Made by a program: the position numbers and the translations under genes
In this document: positions 25,974-38,290 of the stretch, piece after piece
Layout: each line of letters starts with the position of its first letter
Numbering within the stretch: the first letter of the stretch is position 1
Origin: Chamaea fasciata
Lineage: Eukaryota; Chordata; Aves; Passeriformes; Sylviidae
Reading direction: 5' to 3'
DNA length: 64,000 nucleotides
NCBI GenBank assembly: GCA_029207755.1
Contig: JARCOQ010000006.1
Coordinates: 31,020,522-31,084,521, forward strand
Notes under the pieces: model-generated
Seen by the model: only the letters and a program-made list of their open reading frames with translations
Databases searched by the model: none
Told to the model about the DNA's origin: nothing

Positions 25974-26730
25974 GGGAGGATTATTTAATACAATATACTT
26001 GTAATTCAGAAGTTCTTGTCTTCCAGACATATTTTGAAAACAATTTTGATACTTTCTTTTATGTAAGTGCAGTATAATGCTTTGGCCCATGAACATGACT
26101 ATTTTGGTTTATCTTGACTAGTTTTCACCTGCTGAAAATTGCAGCCATTTATTTATATTTATACCCCTTGCCTTGATGCAATTTTCAGGGAAGTTTAGAC
26201 TGATAGACTTACAGACGTATGGGAACTGGTGGAAAAAATCTAGAATTCCAGCATGATGAAAATATTCATAAAGAAAATTTATTTTTCCTAATATTACTGT
26301 CTATGCAACTAAAATTCCATTATTAGATAGTTTCATAGAGAATGTCACTGAAAAATCTGAGGAGCAGGAGACAAACAAAAATGAGCAGAGAAATGTTAAG
26401 ACTGTTGATAATGAATGCCTAAAGCGGAAAAAACTTTGAATGGTTCTATCTCATATTTTCGTTGCTGTAGCTGTCCCTCGGAATATCTAATCTCATAGAT
26501 AAGGTTAGACTCTTATCAGGTTGCTCTGCTTGTTTCCTAACATCATATGTTATGCATACTGATGTGCACCCTGATGCTCTGCTCTAATCAGTGAGGAGTA
26601 GCAGTGCTTGATTATGAGGGACAATACATTGTTCCACAAAGGCTTGTTTCTGTATTGGTAGAATAGGGTCTGAACAGACACACAGTACACACCTATTTAT
26701 TCCAGTCTTCCAAGCTAACTAAAGTCATTT

Positions 26731-26782
26731 TGGCCAGCTCCCACAAACCTTAAAAGACTTCCAAAAAGGATGAAGCTGGCCA
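26731..26782. repeat. Inverted repeat, 9-bp perfect arms, 34-nt loop
   Basis: TGGCCAGCT at 26731-26739 is the exact reverse complement of AGCTGGCCA at 26774-26782. The arms are GC-rich in an AT-rich setting. The stem is too short for a typical microRNA precursor. Confidence 0.7.
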
Positions 26783-29559
26783 GAAGAAATTTGTAATCAC
26801 TTGGGGGAAGGTCGATAATCAAAATAGCAACAGTATAAATGGCTTTTCTCTATGCCAAAAATCTTCTCCCATCCTTTCAGAATCAATGTGAGAAATGGAT
26901 TCACTGAAAGTCAGTAAAGTTGAAGAAAAGCCTTTGTATGGATTGGTGTGTCTGTTATTGACCTCTCTGCCCTGCAATGCCCCAGTCACATTTTCTCAAC
27001 ACTGTATCTTGTCAGTTTAAGAATTGTATGAATAAGAATTTTCTGGTGTCCTTTCAGGCAAGGGAATGAAAACTTGCAATTTCAATGAGGGTTAACTGGG
27101 CAAGCTTTGGTCCATTTCCTTGCACTTCTTGTCATCCCATTCTCTTCTATTGTTTTCACTTGGTTTTGGAATTTTTCCTTTTTATTTTTTAGCATTTCAT
27201 TTCTTTAGGTTATTCTGTCTCTATGTTTACCTTTCTTCCCCAATTTCAGGATTTTATGTGGGGTAGTTTTTGCAAGTTTTGGTACTTTTCCCTGCCCGTC
27301 ATTTCATCCCCGTCCATTTGGTTGTAGTCACTCCATTTCCAAAAATTCTTCTTTTTTACCATTGCAATTTTTTATCATATCTCCTTTCCAGAAAATTCGT
27401 TAGACTTTTTTTCTCTGAGTTCAAGATTTCCTTCGCTTTTCTTAAAAGGAGCCGACATTTCTGACATCATTTGGAGTCTTGTCTCTTTATTATATTTTAA
27501 ACAGCTGCTGTTTGTGTTAATTTCCATGTTGCTTGAAGAAGCTGTGAAGTTGATTAAACCTTCTATAGATTTCAGTTTTCATTCTCAGTCTATTCTTCTC
27601 ATATTTCTGTGCTTGAAATTCTACTATTCTTCTAATAATTATCTATTTTTATAGTATTTTAAAAGTTTTTGCATGCAGTTCAATTTTATCCCCTACAAGG
27701 TGTAAGCAATCAGTGGGATTTCCTTATTAAGAAAGCTAACTTTACTTCAAAATACAGTATCTTGCTATTTTCCTACCACTGACTTTTTTCTTCATCTCTT
27801 CCCTTCTGTAACTTTTATCATGCATCTGAGATTATCATTGATGTGTGAGATTAAAATTTCTCTGCACAGCATACACAGACTCATTCCCTAAATTTCTGTG
27901 GAGCTTTTTCGGTTACTTTTATCAGCTCCAAGGCTTTGTTAAATCGCTAGCAGTTATCTTAGTTGTACCATTGTATGAGACACAAAATTGAAATATCTCT
28001 GACATTAATCAGGAAACTTTTGATAACTTATAATTGGCATTATGTAACATGTCAAGGAACAATGGAAAAGAATAATAATTTTCCTTTGGTCTGAAGTTTC
28101 TGTTCATGTTTTAAATCCACCAGCAGGTGCTGTTATATTAAATTTATCCCTAGTACTGATTTTTTTTTTTAAAGTGAAACAACACCAAGAAAATTCATTT
28201 GAAGACGACTCCACATGAGATGATATGCACTGCTGATTTTTTTTCACTTTTCCTTTTTACCAGACCTTATACAGATTTATATCACACAGCTGGGACCCTG
28301 CCAAATTCAGAATAGATTTTAAATGGAAGACAATTTAAGACATCAAAAATAAATTAAACATGGAATAAAATATTTATAAAAGGCATAGAATAATGCTGGC
28401 ATCAGAATAACTGGGAATAAACTAAAAATGATAATACTTTGAACCCTTGAGAAGGCTTTCAGTCATGACAGTAAGAAAGCTGTAAGAAAGCTGTACAATA
28501 ACTTTCAAATTATAGAGGAGAAGATCTGCAAGAGTTACAGTCAAAATGTTTTTATGGCCAAAGATAATTGCATCATATACACTGATAATTTAGTGTTAAT
28601 TCAGAGAATTTTTTAATGAATAATAGTCCAAATTTTCTAGTGAATACGGAAAAGGCTCATTAATACTATAATTAAAATTGTTGTATAAAATAATCTTCTT
28701 AATATCATTCTCTCTTCTCTGAGGAAAACACACCTTGAGAATTTACCAGGGGATTCGATTTTTGTGTAATTCCAAGAGGTGGGACTCAATAACCCATGAG
28801 CAGCCTCAGCTTCATATTCTTAAGTATTAAACTCTTTAATATTTAACTCAATATTTAACAGAAGTGGGCTATGCATATTTACAGATGAATTATCAGAAGC
28901 ACTGGCAGTACTAGAATGATGAACTCTGTTATCATCAGTTCACTAAATGAAATCTAATAATTTATACACTTAAGCAAAATTTAATTTTTTTAAAAAATGG
29001 TCAGAAATAATTTTAGTAATATTAAATAAACACCTTTGACAAAAAAAAAATTGACATTAGGACGTTTTTCTTAATGTCAAAGATTGTGATGGAGGGTTAT
29101 TATATTTTTTATGGGATTTTTCTTTTAGGGCCATCTAGACTGAGGGTTCTGTTTCCAGGAATGATTATATATTTTTGCTCTGCATTTGCGTTAGATATTA
29201 ATTGGAAAGGTTATAAATCTTCAAGTTAGAAATCCTAAAAAGGGATTATTTCACAGAATGGAGACTCAAATCTGAGTCCAGTGCAGAGGAAGATTCGATC
29301 AGCGTTTCATTACCTTTCTCCAGGCATGTAATTTCCACAGTGCCATGATGACCTGCATGTAAAGAGAAGCATGGTAGGTACCCCACGTCAAACTGCTGAC
29401 ATCTCACAGTCACTGAGCACACTCATGGTAGAGGTATCTGCAACTGTTGCTTCAACTTTGCCTACTTTTCAGAGTTTGCATTTTGTTCTCACACAGCTTC
29501 AAGAAAACAATGTATATTTTTAGAATTTATCTTTTTGTTTACATATTTCTCCTCTGGGA

Positions 29560-29790
29560 GGAGAAAGGTGACTGATGGTGGTCTTCACCAACGAGGTCAA
29601 AGAGGTGGCAACCTATGTAGCCAATCTTGTGTATTGTATATAAGGTGGAGTCAGAAAATTAAAAATAGAACTTTCCTGATGACCCTCTTGCTGCCTGCCT
29701 CATTCTTTTGTGTCCCAAAGTATGACAGCAACCTCTCGAATACTCTGAACAGCATGACTTGTTGAATCTGTGACTGAATAAACACATCAT
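29560..29790 (+). mobile_element. LTR-like promoter and polyadenylation block
   Basis: CCAAT lies at 29621-29625, TATATAAG at 29637-29644 and AATAAA at 29777-29782, all on the plus strand, with a locally GC-richer flank containing ACGAGGTCAAAGAGG near 29592. CCAAT, TATA and AATAAA within 165 bp is the compact arrangement of a retroviral LTR (U3 to R). No terminal TG...CA pair, target-site duplication or internal retroviral sequence was recognised, and I do not know the family. It could instead be a chance combination. An open frame of 76 codons across it is not considered a gene. Confidence 0.3.
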
Positions 29791-32700
29791 CCTTCATCCT
29801 AAGTATGTGATTTGATATTACATTGTTCAATTATAAACCTTACAGTAAAATTTACATTAATTCAACTTGATGAGATTCTACATTTTTAAAAGGTATCATT
29901 TTGACATGACTACAAATAATCTCTATGCACCCTCCTTCCCTCCCAAACTTCATTGGTCCAGAAGAATTTTGTATGTTTTGTCACACACACCTCTCTGCTT
30001 TCAGAGTTGTGATACAAATTCATATTCTTGAGATACTGCATTAGACAAGTGAGATTATTGTTTCTCAGCTCAGTGTTCTGTGATTTTTTTTTTCTCTTCC
30101 TTATACACTTATCAGTTTTATCTGAGCAAGGAAGTGCGGTCTGTACTTGCATAGGAACTGAATGTTTGGTGCTTGGCAACCAATTCCCAGAGAAATGTAA
30201 GAGCTACCCAAATTTTGGCTGAAAATTAATGCCAATTTTTTTCTCCCTGGGAACTTTTGATGAGGATGCCGTCTAGAAGCAATCCAGCAACTGATTTATC
30301 TTGGGGTCTTCAGCTACACTTGCAATGCATGATTGTATAGAATCTCTGTTAACCCAAAGGACTGATTGTTGCAAACTGTAGTGTGCAAACTCTGTATTTA
30401 GAGGAAACTGAATAGAGAACTTGGGAACTTTTCCCTTGGAGAGTCTGGAGAATTTCAAAACAAGATGAACAGCTTAACATTTAGCATGATTTGAGGAAAT
30501 AGGGTCAAATGATAATTGCTTATTTTGTCTTAGAATATTTGGAAGTAGAAGACAACTAAAAAAATCTGGATATATTCAAAGAATATGAATTGAGAAGAAG
30601 GCAAATCATCTAATAAAATCTTTCAGTCCTGTAATAAAATGCAGCCACAGATCCTTTTATGTTAGCTGCAGAGTGTATGTTCAAGGTAATACTGAAATCT
30701 TGGCAGCTATTAAAAAATTGTATTTAACTTTCTGAAATGCATTTTCTCTCCTTCCCTTAAGATTTTTTTAAAAAGGCCAGAACTTCAATACACAGAGAAG
30801 TGGCAAAACAAAGTTGATGGCAATTATTTAGTTTAAAATAATGCTAAAAATTTAATAATGATTTTAAATTATTATAGCAGAGTCCATTTTACATAATATG
30901 TTTTCATGGGGATTTGTGGATGCTAAAGTGTATCCTGTCACAGTTTTTATTGGGTCTGAAGGGCAAAGCAGAATTTATTGTTTGACTGTCATTTAAACAG
31001 TTAGAAATGTTTATGCTTTATTTAGGAACCCTCAGTTTTGTTTCTTTTTTTTTGTTTGGAGAAGAAAAGGATGAGTATTTGGAGCATGTATAATTTCATC
31101 ATCAGTTAGTAGTCTCCAGAAGAAAGAGAAAAATCAAAAAATTTCCATTTTACTTTGAAAATAAGTTCCTAAAACAGTTCTTTAAACCTGTAATTACAGT
31201 CTTCAGTGACAGTATATGGCCAGACTGACCTGTGAAACCTTAGAGTCAGTGAATTTCTTCATGATCTTGCCCTGATAACAATCACATGGACAAAAACATG
31301 GACTCCAGCCTGGACATATGTAAATTCCCTTAAGTAAAAAAGACATTCCGTATGATACAGTTTGAAATAAACATTTGTGGTAAGAAAGTTCATTCCATCT
31401 TAGTAAAAGGGAATTTTACCATCAAATTTATCTGAGCCCATTGTTTTTGTCTGCTGCCTTATAGATGCTCAAAAGCATCCAGTCACATTGGAGATGGATT
31501 ATTTCTGGTTTCTCCCAGGTCAGTGGATTTTATGAGTGTTCGACATCTCAGGGGAGGGGGGGGGGAAGCATTTACCATAATCTCTTGTGTTATTCCTGAA
31601 GGTATTGTGTAGTACAACACTTCCAATGAATGCTTTGCTGCATGCTGACGATCATTCATGAAACAATTTCCCCACATTGTCTCTTTACTGGTACACCATC
31701 TCAGTTTCAGTACATTACATTTGTTTAACAACTAGTTCCTCTCCCTAAGAACTTCTTGTTTTTTCCATTTCAAGGTTAGCTATTTCCCTTCAGCTTTATC
31801 TCAAAGATGGAAAGAAACTTTAAAAAAAAAAAAAAAAGGCTGATAAATGCTATGAGAGGTGGCACTGGCTATGTTTGAAAACATGAAATCAAAAAGCTAC
31901 AAAGGAACACAAAGGGCTGAAGTCGCAGAAAATGAAACACCCTTTCTAGAAGATCCCTCTTTCTTTGCTAAGAGATACATAGCTATAGATATAGATGCCT
32001 ATGGCCTACTGGCTCTTAGTAATTTCTTTCCAGTGATCTGAATCTTTTGTTAGTTTTTGATAAAGTTTTTGACTGCTGCTGTTGCCCTTCATGGACAGTC
32101 AAAAATTACAAGGTATTCCTAACATAATTTGTACTCCGGTGGTCAATTTCTGTACTTTTAACATTTATTTACAGCCAATAATTTGTGTAAATGCCTTTAC
32201 TATATTTTACACAGTTTTTTTGAAGCCTGTTTGCTATTTTTTAACATATTTTAAAACTATAATCTAATCCTAATGAATATTTCTCCATCTTAAAAGTGAA
32301 AAATTTGACGTCAAACAAAGAATTGTATTTCTAAAGCGAAAACCTCACTGTTATCATAAATTATTCCAGTGAATTAGAATGACTGTGAGCTCATAAAATG
32401 AGAAGCTGTTACTTTTGGTGATGGCCTCAAGGAGCAGAACGCTCGAAGCAGAAATTGTAGACACTGTATGACACTTATTTTCTTTCTTATTGATCTGCTT
32501 CACACACTTTTTTGGAGTTCTTAGGCCTTCACTGACAAGTGGACTTCATCAACACTCTGCCCTGACTTTTAAGCAAAACAGTGAGTTAATTTCTTCAAAA
32601 ATGGCACAAAAGTCAGCTCTTGACACAGTTTCAATGTTAATGCAAAATTGCAACAGTAAAGACAGTATAAAGGAATCGTGAGCTGTTGGGTTCAGAGTCT

Positions 32701-34007
32701 GGCACAGATAAGATGATTGCCATGGCTGTATTCTCAGTGTACTGGTAAACTGACAAATTGTGAGGTGAAAGACGAACAAGATGAAATTAATTACTGCAAA
32801 AAAGGCTCATTATGACATCTGCGCAGACCTCTGGTATACGGCAGCCATTCATGCATTCCAAATATGTCTGTGTTCCCCACACGGTGCAGCACTGAACCAC
32901 GTCCATAGAGGGCGGGAAGAACAGAGATTAACATGCCTCTACAAAGGCAGGGAACTCGCTGGCTGTCACAGCATGCATACATGTGACACCAGGAGATGAA
33001 GCTGTCAAGTTTGCATCCGAGTTTGAAAGCAAGTCACCTTTTCCTCCTTCTCTCTTTCCCCCTTTACCCCCCAGTTCTTGGGGAAAAGAGTCTTCCTATT
33101 CTTACATTCAGTCAGTGCTATACTACTCAGTGGTATTTCAGGGAAAGAAGGAATAAACAACTGCAACCATGACCGCTTCTGATCAGTTGTGTCTCTAGGG
33201 ATAAAGTTATTTCTAATCCCTGTGGGTAAGCAGATGAAGCCACAGGGCAATATCGTTTTCTTACAGTTCAGCAAGGAAGGAAATTAATAAATAACATGTA
33301 AATTCACAACCTTTTTGCTTTAAAAGAATAATCCCAGTGAATTAACCCAAATACTCATATGGTCCTGGAATTTCTCCCAGAAATTGCATCAAACTGTAAT
33401 ATTTAAAGGGGGAAAAAATGAGTCTCATCCAAAACACACTCAGAAATGGCTAGTCTACTATTTTCCCAGGAAATTGCTTCTAATTTCATGGCTGATTTTG
33501 TCTAACATCAACTTCCAACTCTTAGATCTTGTTACACTTTGATCAGCAAAATTGAAAAACATTCCATTATCTGATTTTTTCCCCACGTATAGGCAGATTT
33601 CCATAGGGATTTAGAAATATTTCACACAATTCCTTGATCAAGTGAACCTAATAGCAGCTTTTTTCAGCCACACATAATTTTTGGAGTACTACTTTGAAAA
33701 GTCTTCATTATTTCAACACTCTTCTCCACTTATGGATCTTGGGAAGAGACATAACAATCTTTAGCAGTTGGATCATCAGTGTAACATGCAAATACAAAAT
33801 ATCTCCATTTTCCACTGCTCTGTGATATCCTTCTTTTTATGAACATAGTAACATTTCAGCTACAAACAATTATCTGAGAACAGAAAAAATTCTCTGTACT
33901 TGAATTTCAGTAGCTTTAGTCTGTTACCTTTGTTTCCTTGTCTCTTGGTAGTATACAAATAGATTGGTGATCTTTTAATCAAGAAATTTGAATTATTCCA
34001 TGAGTCT
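29791..34007. other. AT-rich non-coding interval
   Basis: About 4.2 kb without recognised gene or named repeat. It contains a G10 run with one A break near 31552-31565, an A16 tract at 31822-31837, and a patch with more CpG and GC than its surroundings at about 32815-33000. Open frames are all below 90 codons. Confidence 0.5.
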
Positions 34008-34090
34008 ATAATACATATATTGTATAATATAATATATATATATATAATGTATACATATCATATAGTCATATATGACTATATAATATAACA
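34008..34090. repeat. AT-rich simple repeat with 22-bp perfect palindrome
   Basis: An alternating TA-type tract contains a palindrome at 34060-34081 whose half is ATATAGTCATA, an exact mirror by reverse complement. Such tracts extrude cruciforms easily and are often length-variable. Confidence 0.8.
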
Positions 34091-35533
34091 TAATTCCCAG
34101 TCTGTATGCCATCTGCAGACTTCTCCAGGGTATTTTTGATGTCCTCATTCCAACAGCTGATGAAGAAACTAAGTAGGGACAAATAAAGAATTGGTGTCTA
34201 AAAATCCTACTTAAATAAATTTATTCATTTCTGTATCTCACATTCAAAATTTATCAATGATCCGATTTCTAGTCCAGTCATCTTGTGAGTTCCCCCTACG
34301 TACATCTTTTAATCCAAATGCATACCAAAAGCTCTGAAGAAATCCCTGTGTCTTTAATCATAACTATCATCACTTCCAGCTAGTCTCTAAAAGCACCATG
34401 GAGTTTGTTTAAGGAGATGAAATTCCAGAAAAACTCTAATAACTAGAGCAAATTAATCATACATTTTGAATCTTAAATTAAACATCCCATTAGATATTCA
34501 GCTTTGAGCTCACACTAAATGATTCATAACTTCCCAGTTATTTCTCACTACCTTTTTAAAGCAGAGGAGTTGAATAAGCAATCTTCAGCTTCTGTTCGAC
34601 ATTGTCATCACTTTCTCAGAGTGGTCATATAATTTCCTTTAGGCTGTAGGTTATTAAAAAACAAGGGAAACAAACAAACAGGCAACTTATTTTTTTTTTC
34701 TAGTGGTACCCATTGTCTAGTTTGAAAATTTCACTCTGTACCTGAAGAGAAATACAAACAGTAAAGAGGCCTCAGCTGGGGATAATGTGTGGTGTGTCTA
34801 ATTCCCAGAAGATCGATTAAAAGGACATGCAAAATCAGCATAGTTTACTGTTCAAAGTCATCAAGGATGTAGTATTATGTGCCAGACCAGCTGAAAAACC
34901 GACAGTTTCATTGGAGCACTGGGAAAATAGTGTTAAAATGAGATTTACCCTTACATACAATGAAAATTAATACTTTGCTCCTGAGATGCTGAAATTCAAA
35001 AAAACTAACTGTACCCTCATTTCCATTTTTATAGCTATAGATATTAAAGGTTTTATATGTGCTTGCTGTTTAACAGAGGCAATAAGAGCTTAGTGCAGTT
35101 CCAAAACACATATGGTATGTAGTGGCATTTGGGATATCCTAAGCCTACAGCTGGCCCTCAGAAGGGTAGGATCATCCCATAAGCCCTTATTCATGTCTTC
35201 CAAAAGCCTGTAGGATATCTATTTGTCACCATTTCATTACAGTTTTAAAACTTTTGGTCTGAAATTTAGTACTTAGCACTGCATAGCTCACCACAGGATT
35301 ACTGAAAGGCAATGTGACTGAAAGGCCCTCTGCTTACAACAACCATGAATATACCTCTCACAGACTGTTCAGTTATGGCTGTTCAAATGAACAACACTTT
35401 CTGAGTTAAAGCCAATATAAAGTTCATGCTGAAATCTTGATAAATCCATGGGTTATGTCTTAGCCAGGAATGTTCTGCCGTTGAATAAGTCCTCATTGGT
35501 TTAACCCTTTTATTTTTCATCTAAGTCCTGCCT
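34091..35533. other. AT-rich non-coding interval
   Basis: About 1.4 kb. No gene, RNA gene or recognised repeat was seen. Open frames are short. Confidence 0.5.
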
Positions 35534-35632
35534 GTTACTTCTTCCTTTCCTTCTCTTCTCTTTTATTCTCCTCCTTTGTTTTGGTTTTGTTCTTTGTTTC
35601 CTTCACTTCCTCTCTCCTTCTTCTTTGTATGC
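35534..35632. repeat. Polypyrimidine-rich tract, about 100 bp
   Basis: The plus strand is almost only C and T here (CTTCCTTTCCTTCTCTTCTC-type sequence) with few G breaks. It lies directly before the CR1 copy at 35640. Long polypurine/polypyrimidine tracts can form triplex DNA. Confidence 0.75.
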
Positions 35633-35639
35633 TTTAGAA

Positions 35640-36469
35640 ACTTCTCCACTGCTCAGTTAGCTGTCTGGACACAACAGCCCAGAGCTGGTTAACATTGTCC
35701 TCATTTTTAAGAAGAGCATGAAGGAGGACCCTAAAAGCTACAGGCCTGTTCAAGTCATGGGAAAAGTCATTCTGGAAGGAATTGAGAAACACCTGGAGGA
35801 CAACACAGTCACTGATCACAGTCAGCACAGCTTCATGAGAGGAAAGTCCTGCTTGTTGAACCTGATTTACTTCTATTATAGGGTAACCCATCTACTTGAT
35901 CTTGGAAAGCATGTAGATGTAATCTTTTATACTTCAGCAAAGCTTTTGATGCTATCACACAGAGTCCTTCTGGAACAAAATATCCAGCACAAAGCTGGAT
36001 AATCACTTTACCTGACGGGTGAGAAACTGGGTCACAGGTCGGGCACAAAGAGTTGTAGTGAATGGGGCGATATCAGGGTGGCAACTGTCACTGGTGTGGT
36101 TCTGCAGGACTCTATCCTCAGCCCAGTTCTCTTCAGCATTTTCATTAATGCCTTGGACACAGGAACTTATCTATTCACTCTTATGACCAGGGACAGGGCT
36201 CAAAAAAATGGCATGATGCTGAGTTGAGGGAGGTTTAGATTGGATATCAGGAAAAGGTTTTTCACCCAGAGGGTGGTTGGGCACTGGAACAGGCTCCCCA
36301 GGGAAGTGGTCCCAGCATCAAGCCTGACAGAGTTCAAGAAGGGTTTGGACGATGCTCTCAGGCACAGGATGTGATCCTCGGGATGTCTTGTGCACGGCAG
36401 AAGTTGGACTCCATAGTCCTCATGACTCCCTTCCTAATCAGCACATTCTGTGATGCTATGATGCTAAAA
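35640..36469 (+). mobile_element. CR1 LINE with internal deletion
   Basis: The copy runs from the reverse-transcriptase part of ORF2 to the 3' tail. The first part, to about 36165, encodes the palm-domain start including a KSYRP motif and, in another frame, ILSPVLFSIFINALD, which matches the conserved LGPVLFNIFIN-type block. After GCCTTGGACACAGG the sequence jumps near 36170-36190 to the 3' end block GACCAGGGACAGGGCTCAAA. The usual stretch between, containing the catalytic FADD motif and the rest of ORF2, is missing. The tail has GGTTTAGATTGGATATCAGG, CCCAGAGGGTGGTTGGGCAC and GGCTCCCCAGGGAAGTGG, and ends TTCTGTGATGCTATGATGCT. Point mutations and frameshifts are plentiful. It cannot be active. 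Confidence 0.93.
35718..36002 (+). pseudogene. Broken reverse-transcriptase remnant of CR1 ORF2
   Basis: This 95-codon open stretch is the best preserved coding piece in the window, but it is only a fragment of the roughly 1000-residue CR1 ORF2 protein, an endonuclease plus reverse transcriptase. Residues 7-10 (SYRP), 24-29 (EKHLED), 36-47 (QHSFMRGKSCLL) and 66-72 (VDVIFYT) match the start of the palm domain. The usual DFSKAFDT-type block is decayed to TSAKLLMLSH because of small indels. The first ATG is only an internal methionine, not a real start. The frame stops at 36002, after which the reading frame shifts. There is no endonuclease domain and no catalytic aspartate pair, so no activity is expected. 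Confidence 0.9.
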
Positions 36470-38290
36470 AATCATAGATCAGAAAGCAATATAGGTTGTC
36501 TCAAAAGTATATTTAAGTGATTTTTGCCATCCAAATAAAATTCGTCTTCATGATCACTTCTGTTTCTTAAGTCTTGTGAAAAATGTGTACATTGCATAAA
36601 GAAAAAGCAAGCATAGCTTTGGTAAAGACATACTGTGCTCACAAAATCAAGTAATGAGAATGCAGGTCAGAAGCACCTCATCATTTTATAGGTAAAAACT
36701 GCAGATACATAGGAGTCACCTTACCTTGAAGGACAGCACATACTTTTGAAATGGGCAGTACTCACACTAATCATCTGAATATATGAAAAGCTTTGCACTA
36801 GTGTGTATGCCAATAAGTGCCTAGGTTTTAGCTGAGCCACTGTGTTTCTTCAGTCTTCTCATCTGTACTAAGGATCCCTTCCCAAATCAATATCACAAAC
36901 ATATGTGGAATACTAATTTATTCTCACTTTACAATAAAATAGCAACTAATGATAAGAAAGGTTGTATTGTGTATTTGTGGCAAATATGTCAAGTAAACTG
37001 GACAATAACAGAAGCAACGAAAAAGTAAAGTACTTCAGAAAAAGACAGTAGAAGGTATTTGGAACCTATGCTGAATATGATAGATAGTCCTGATGCTAAG
37101 ACCCAGAGCAGTAGGTGAATTGCTCTTACCTTTACACCCTGTAGCCATTTTAACCAAAGAGTCCAGAGAAGGTTGCAAAAAATTACTACTAAATTACTGA
37201 GCTGGTAATTAGTTCTCACTGAGATTTTTGCTGTTTTATCTTACCCTGTGTTCTGGGAATTAGCTCATGAGATTTTACTTCACACAAATTCACCGAATCA
37301 ACCCTTTAAAATATTGCAATAAATTTTGAGATGGAATAATTTCTACTTATAAGCTGTGTGAAAATGAGGTGTAGAGAAGAAATTGGACTCTTAGTTTCCT
37401 TCTATTATCAAAGGAAATGGGATGAGTGATACATCTTTTAATGTTCTGCCTGTAGAATAATAGCATGGCTTGTCCTCTGGAAATATTTTTATCTGTCCTC
37501 ATTGTCTAAGATTGAACTTGAACCAAATTTGAACTTTCAGACTGTTGCATTGGGTAAAACTAATTTCATTCATTAATCACTGCAGTTATTTGAACAAATT
37601 AAAAATAGATTCAGTAGTTCTATGCCACTAGTGATCACAATATACTAACTACAGAGCAGGATGTAGTCTTGGAACATAATCACAGGATGAAAAGGATATT
37701 AGAACCAGCGAATTCACTGGAAAAGAAAAATTTTTCTCTCTTCATTTTGTAGATCATATAGCTATTTTTTAAAACAAACTTTTAAATTATGTGAACCAGT
37801 TTTAAAAGTAAAATTCTTTGCAATAAGGGAAACAGTAATTTAAAGATAGCATATGGGATTGCATAAGATTTTTTCTGCAAAAGTTAGAACTTTTCCTATG
37901 CTGCAGGCCAGATTAAGTTACTAGGAACTACAATTTCTTTGAGATAACATTTAGATAATTATTGTTATCTGAGACTATTCTATCAAAGAAGGCACCCTAA
38001 TGTTATAGCCGATAAGTAAACTCATACGGAAGAATAGCATAGCGTGAGACAAGCATTCACCTACTTCTATAAGTCATGATGCTAATATGCCAATCATTGT
38101 GTGGCACCAGCCTGAAAGATGAACAGCAGAAACTAGCAAACTGCTACTTCTATGCATAAACAAATAATTATAATCTTTCATTAGTATTACTGTCAGGGTA
38201 AAGTTGTAAAATGGTATGTAAAAAAAAAAAAAGTGTAAATTTTACCTGCTTTAAATTTGTGGTTTATAAAATGCCGCTACGGACTTACAA
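36470..38290. other. AT-rich non-coding interval between CR1 copies
   Basis: About 1.8 kb without recognised gene or repeat apart from an A-rich tract at 38220-38232. Confidence 0.5.

Larger units (their letters stand above)
19741..29559. other. Long AT-rich non-coding interval
   Basis: About 9.8 kb without a recognised gene or family-level repeat. It contains a G/T-rich simple tract (20970-21043), a T26 and an A19 tract around 25.8-26.0 kb, an inverted repeat at 26731 and a pyrimidine-skewed stretch at about 27115-27850. A minus-strand open frame of 119 codons at 22405-22764 has no recognised similarity or clear splice frame. Confidence 0.5.
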
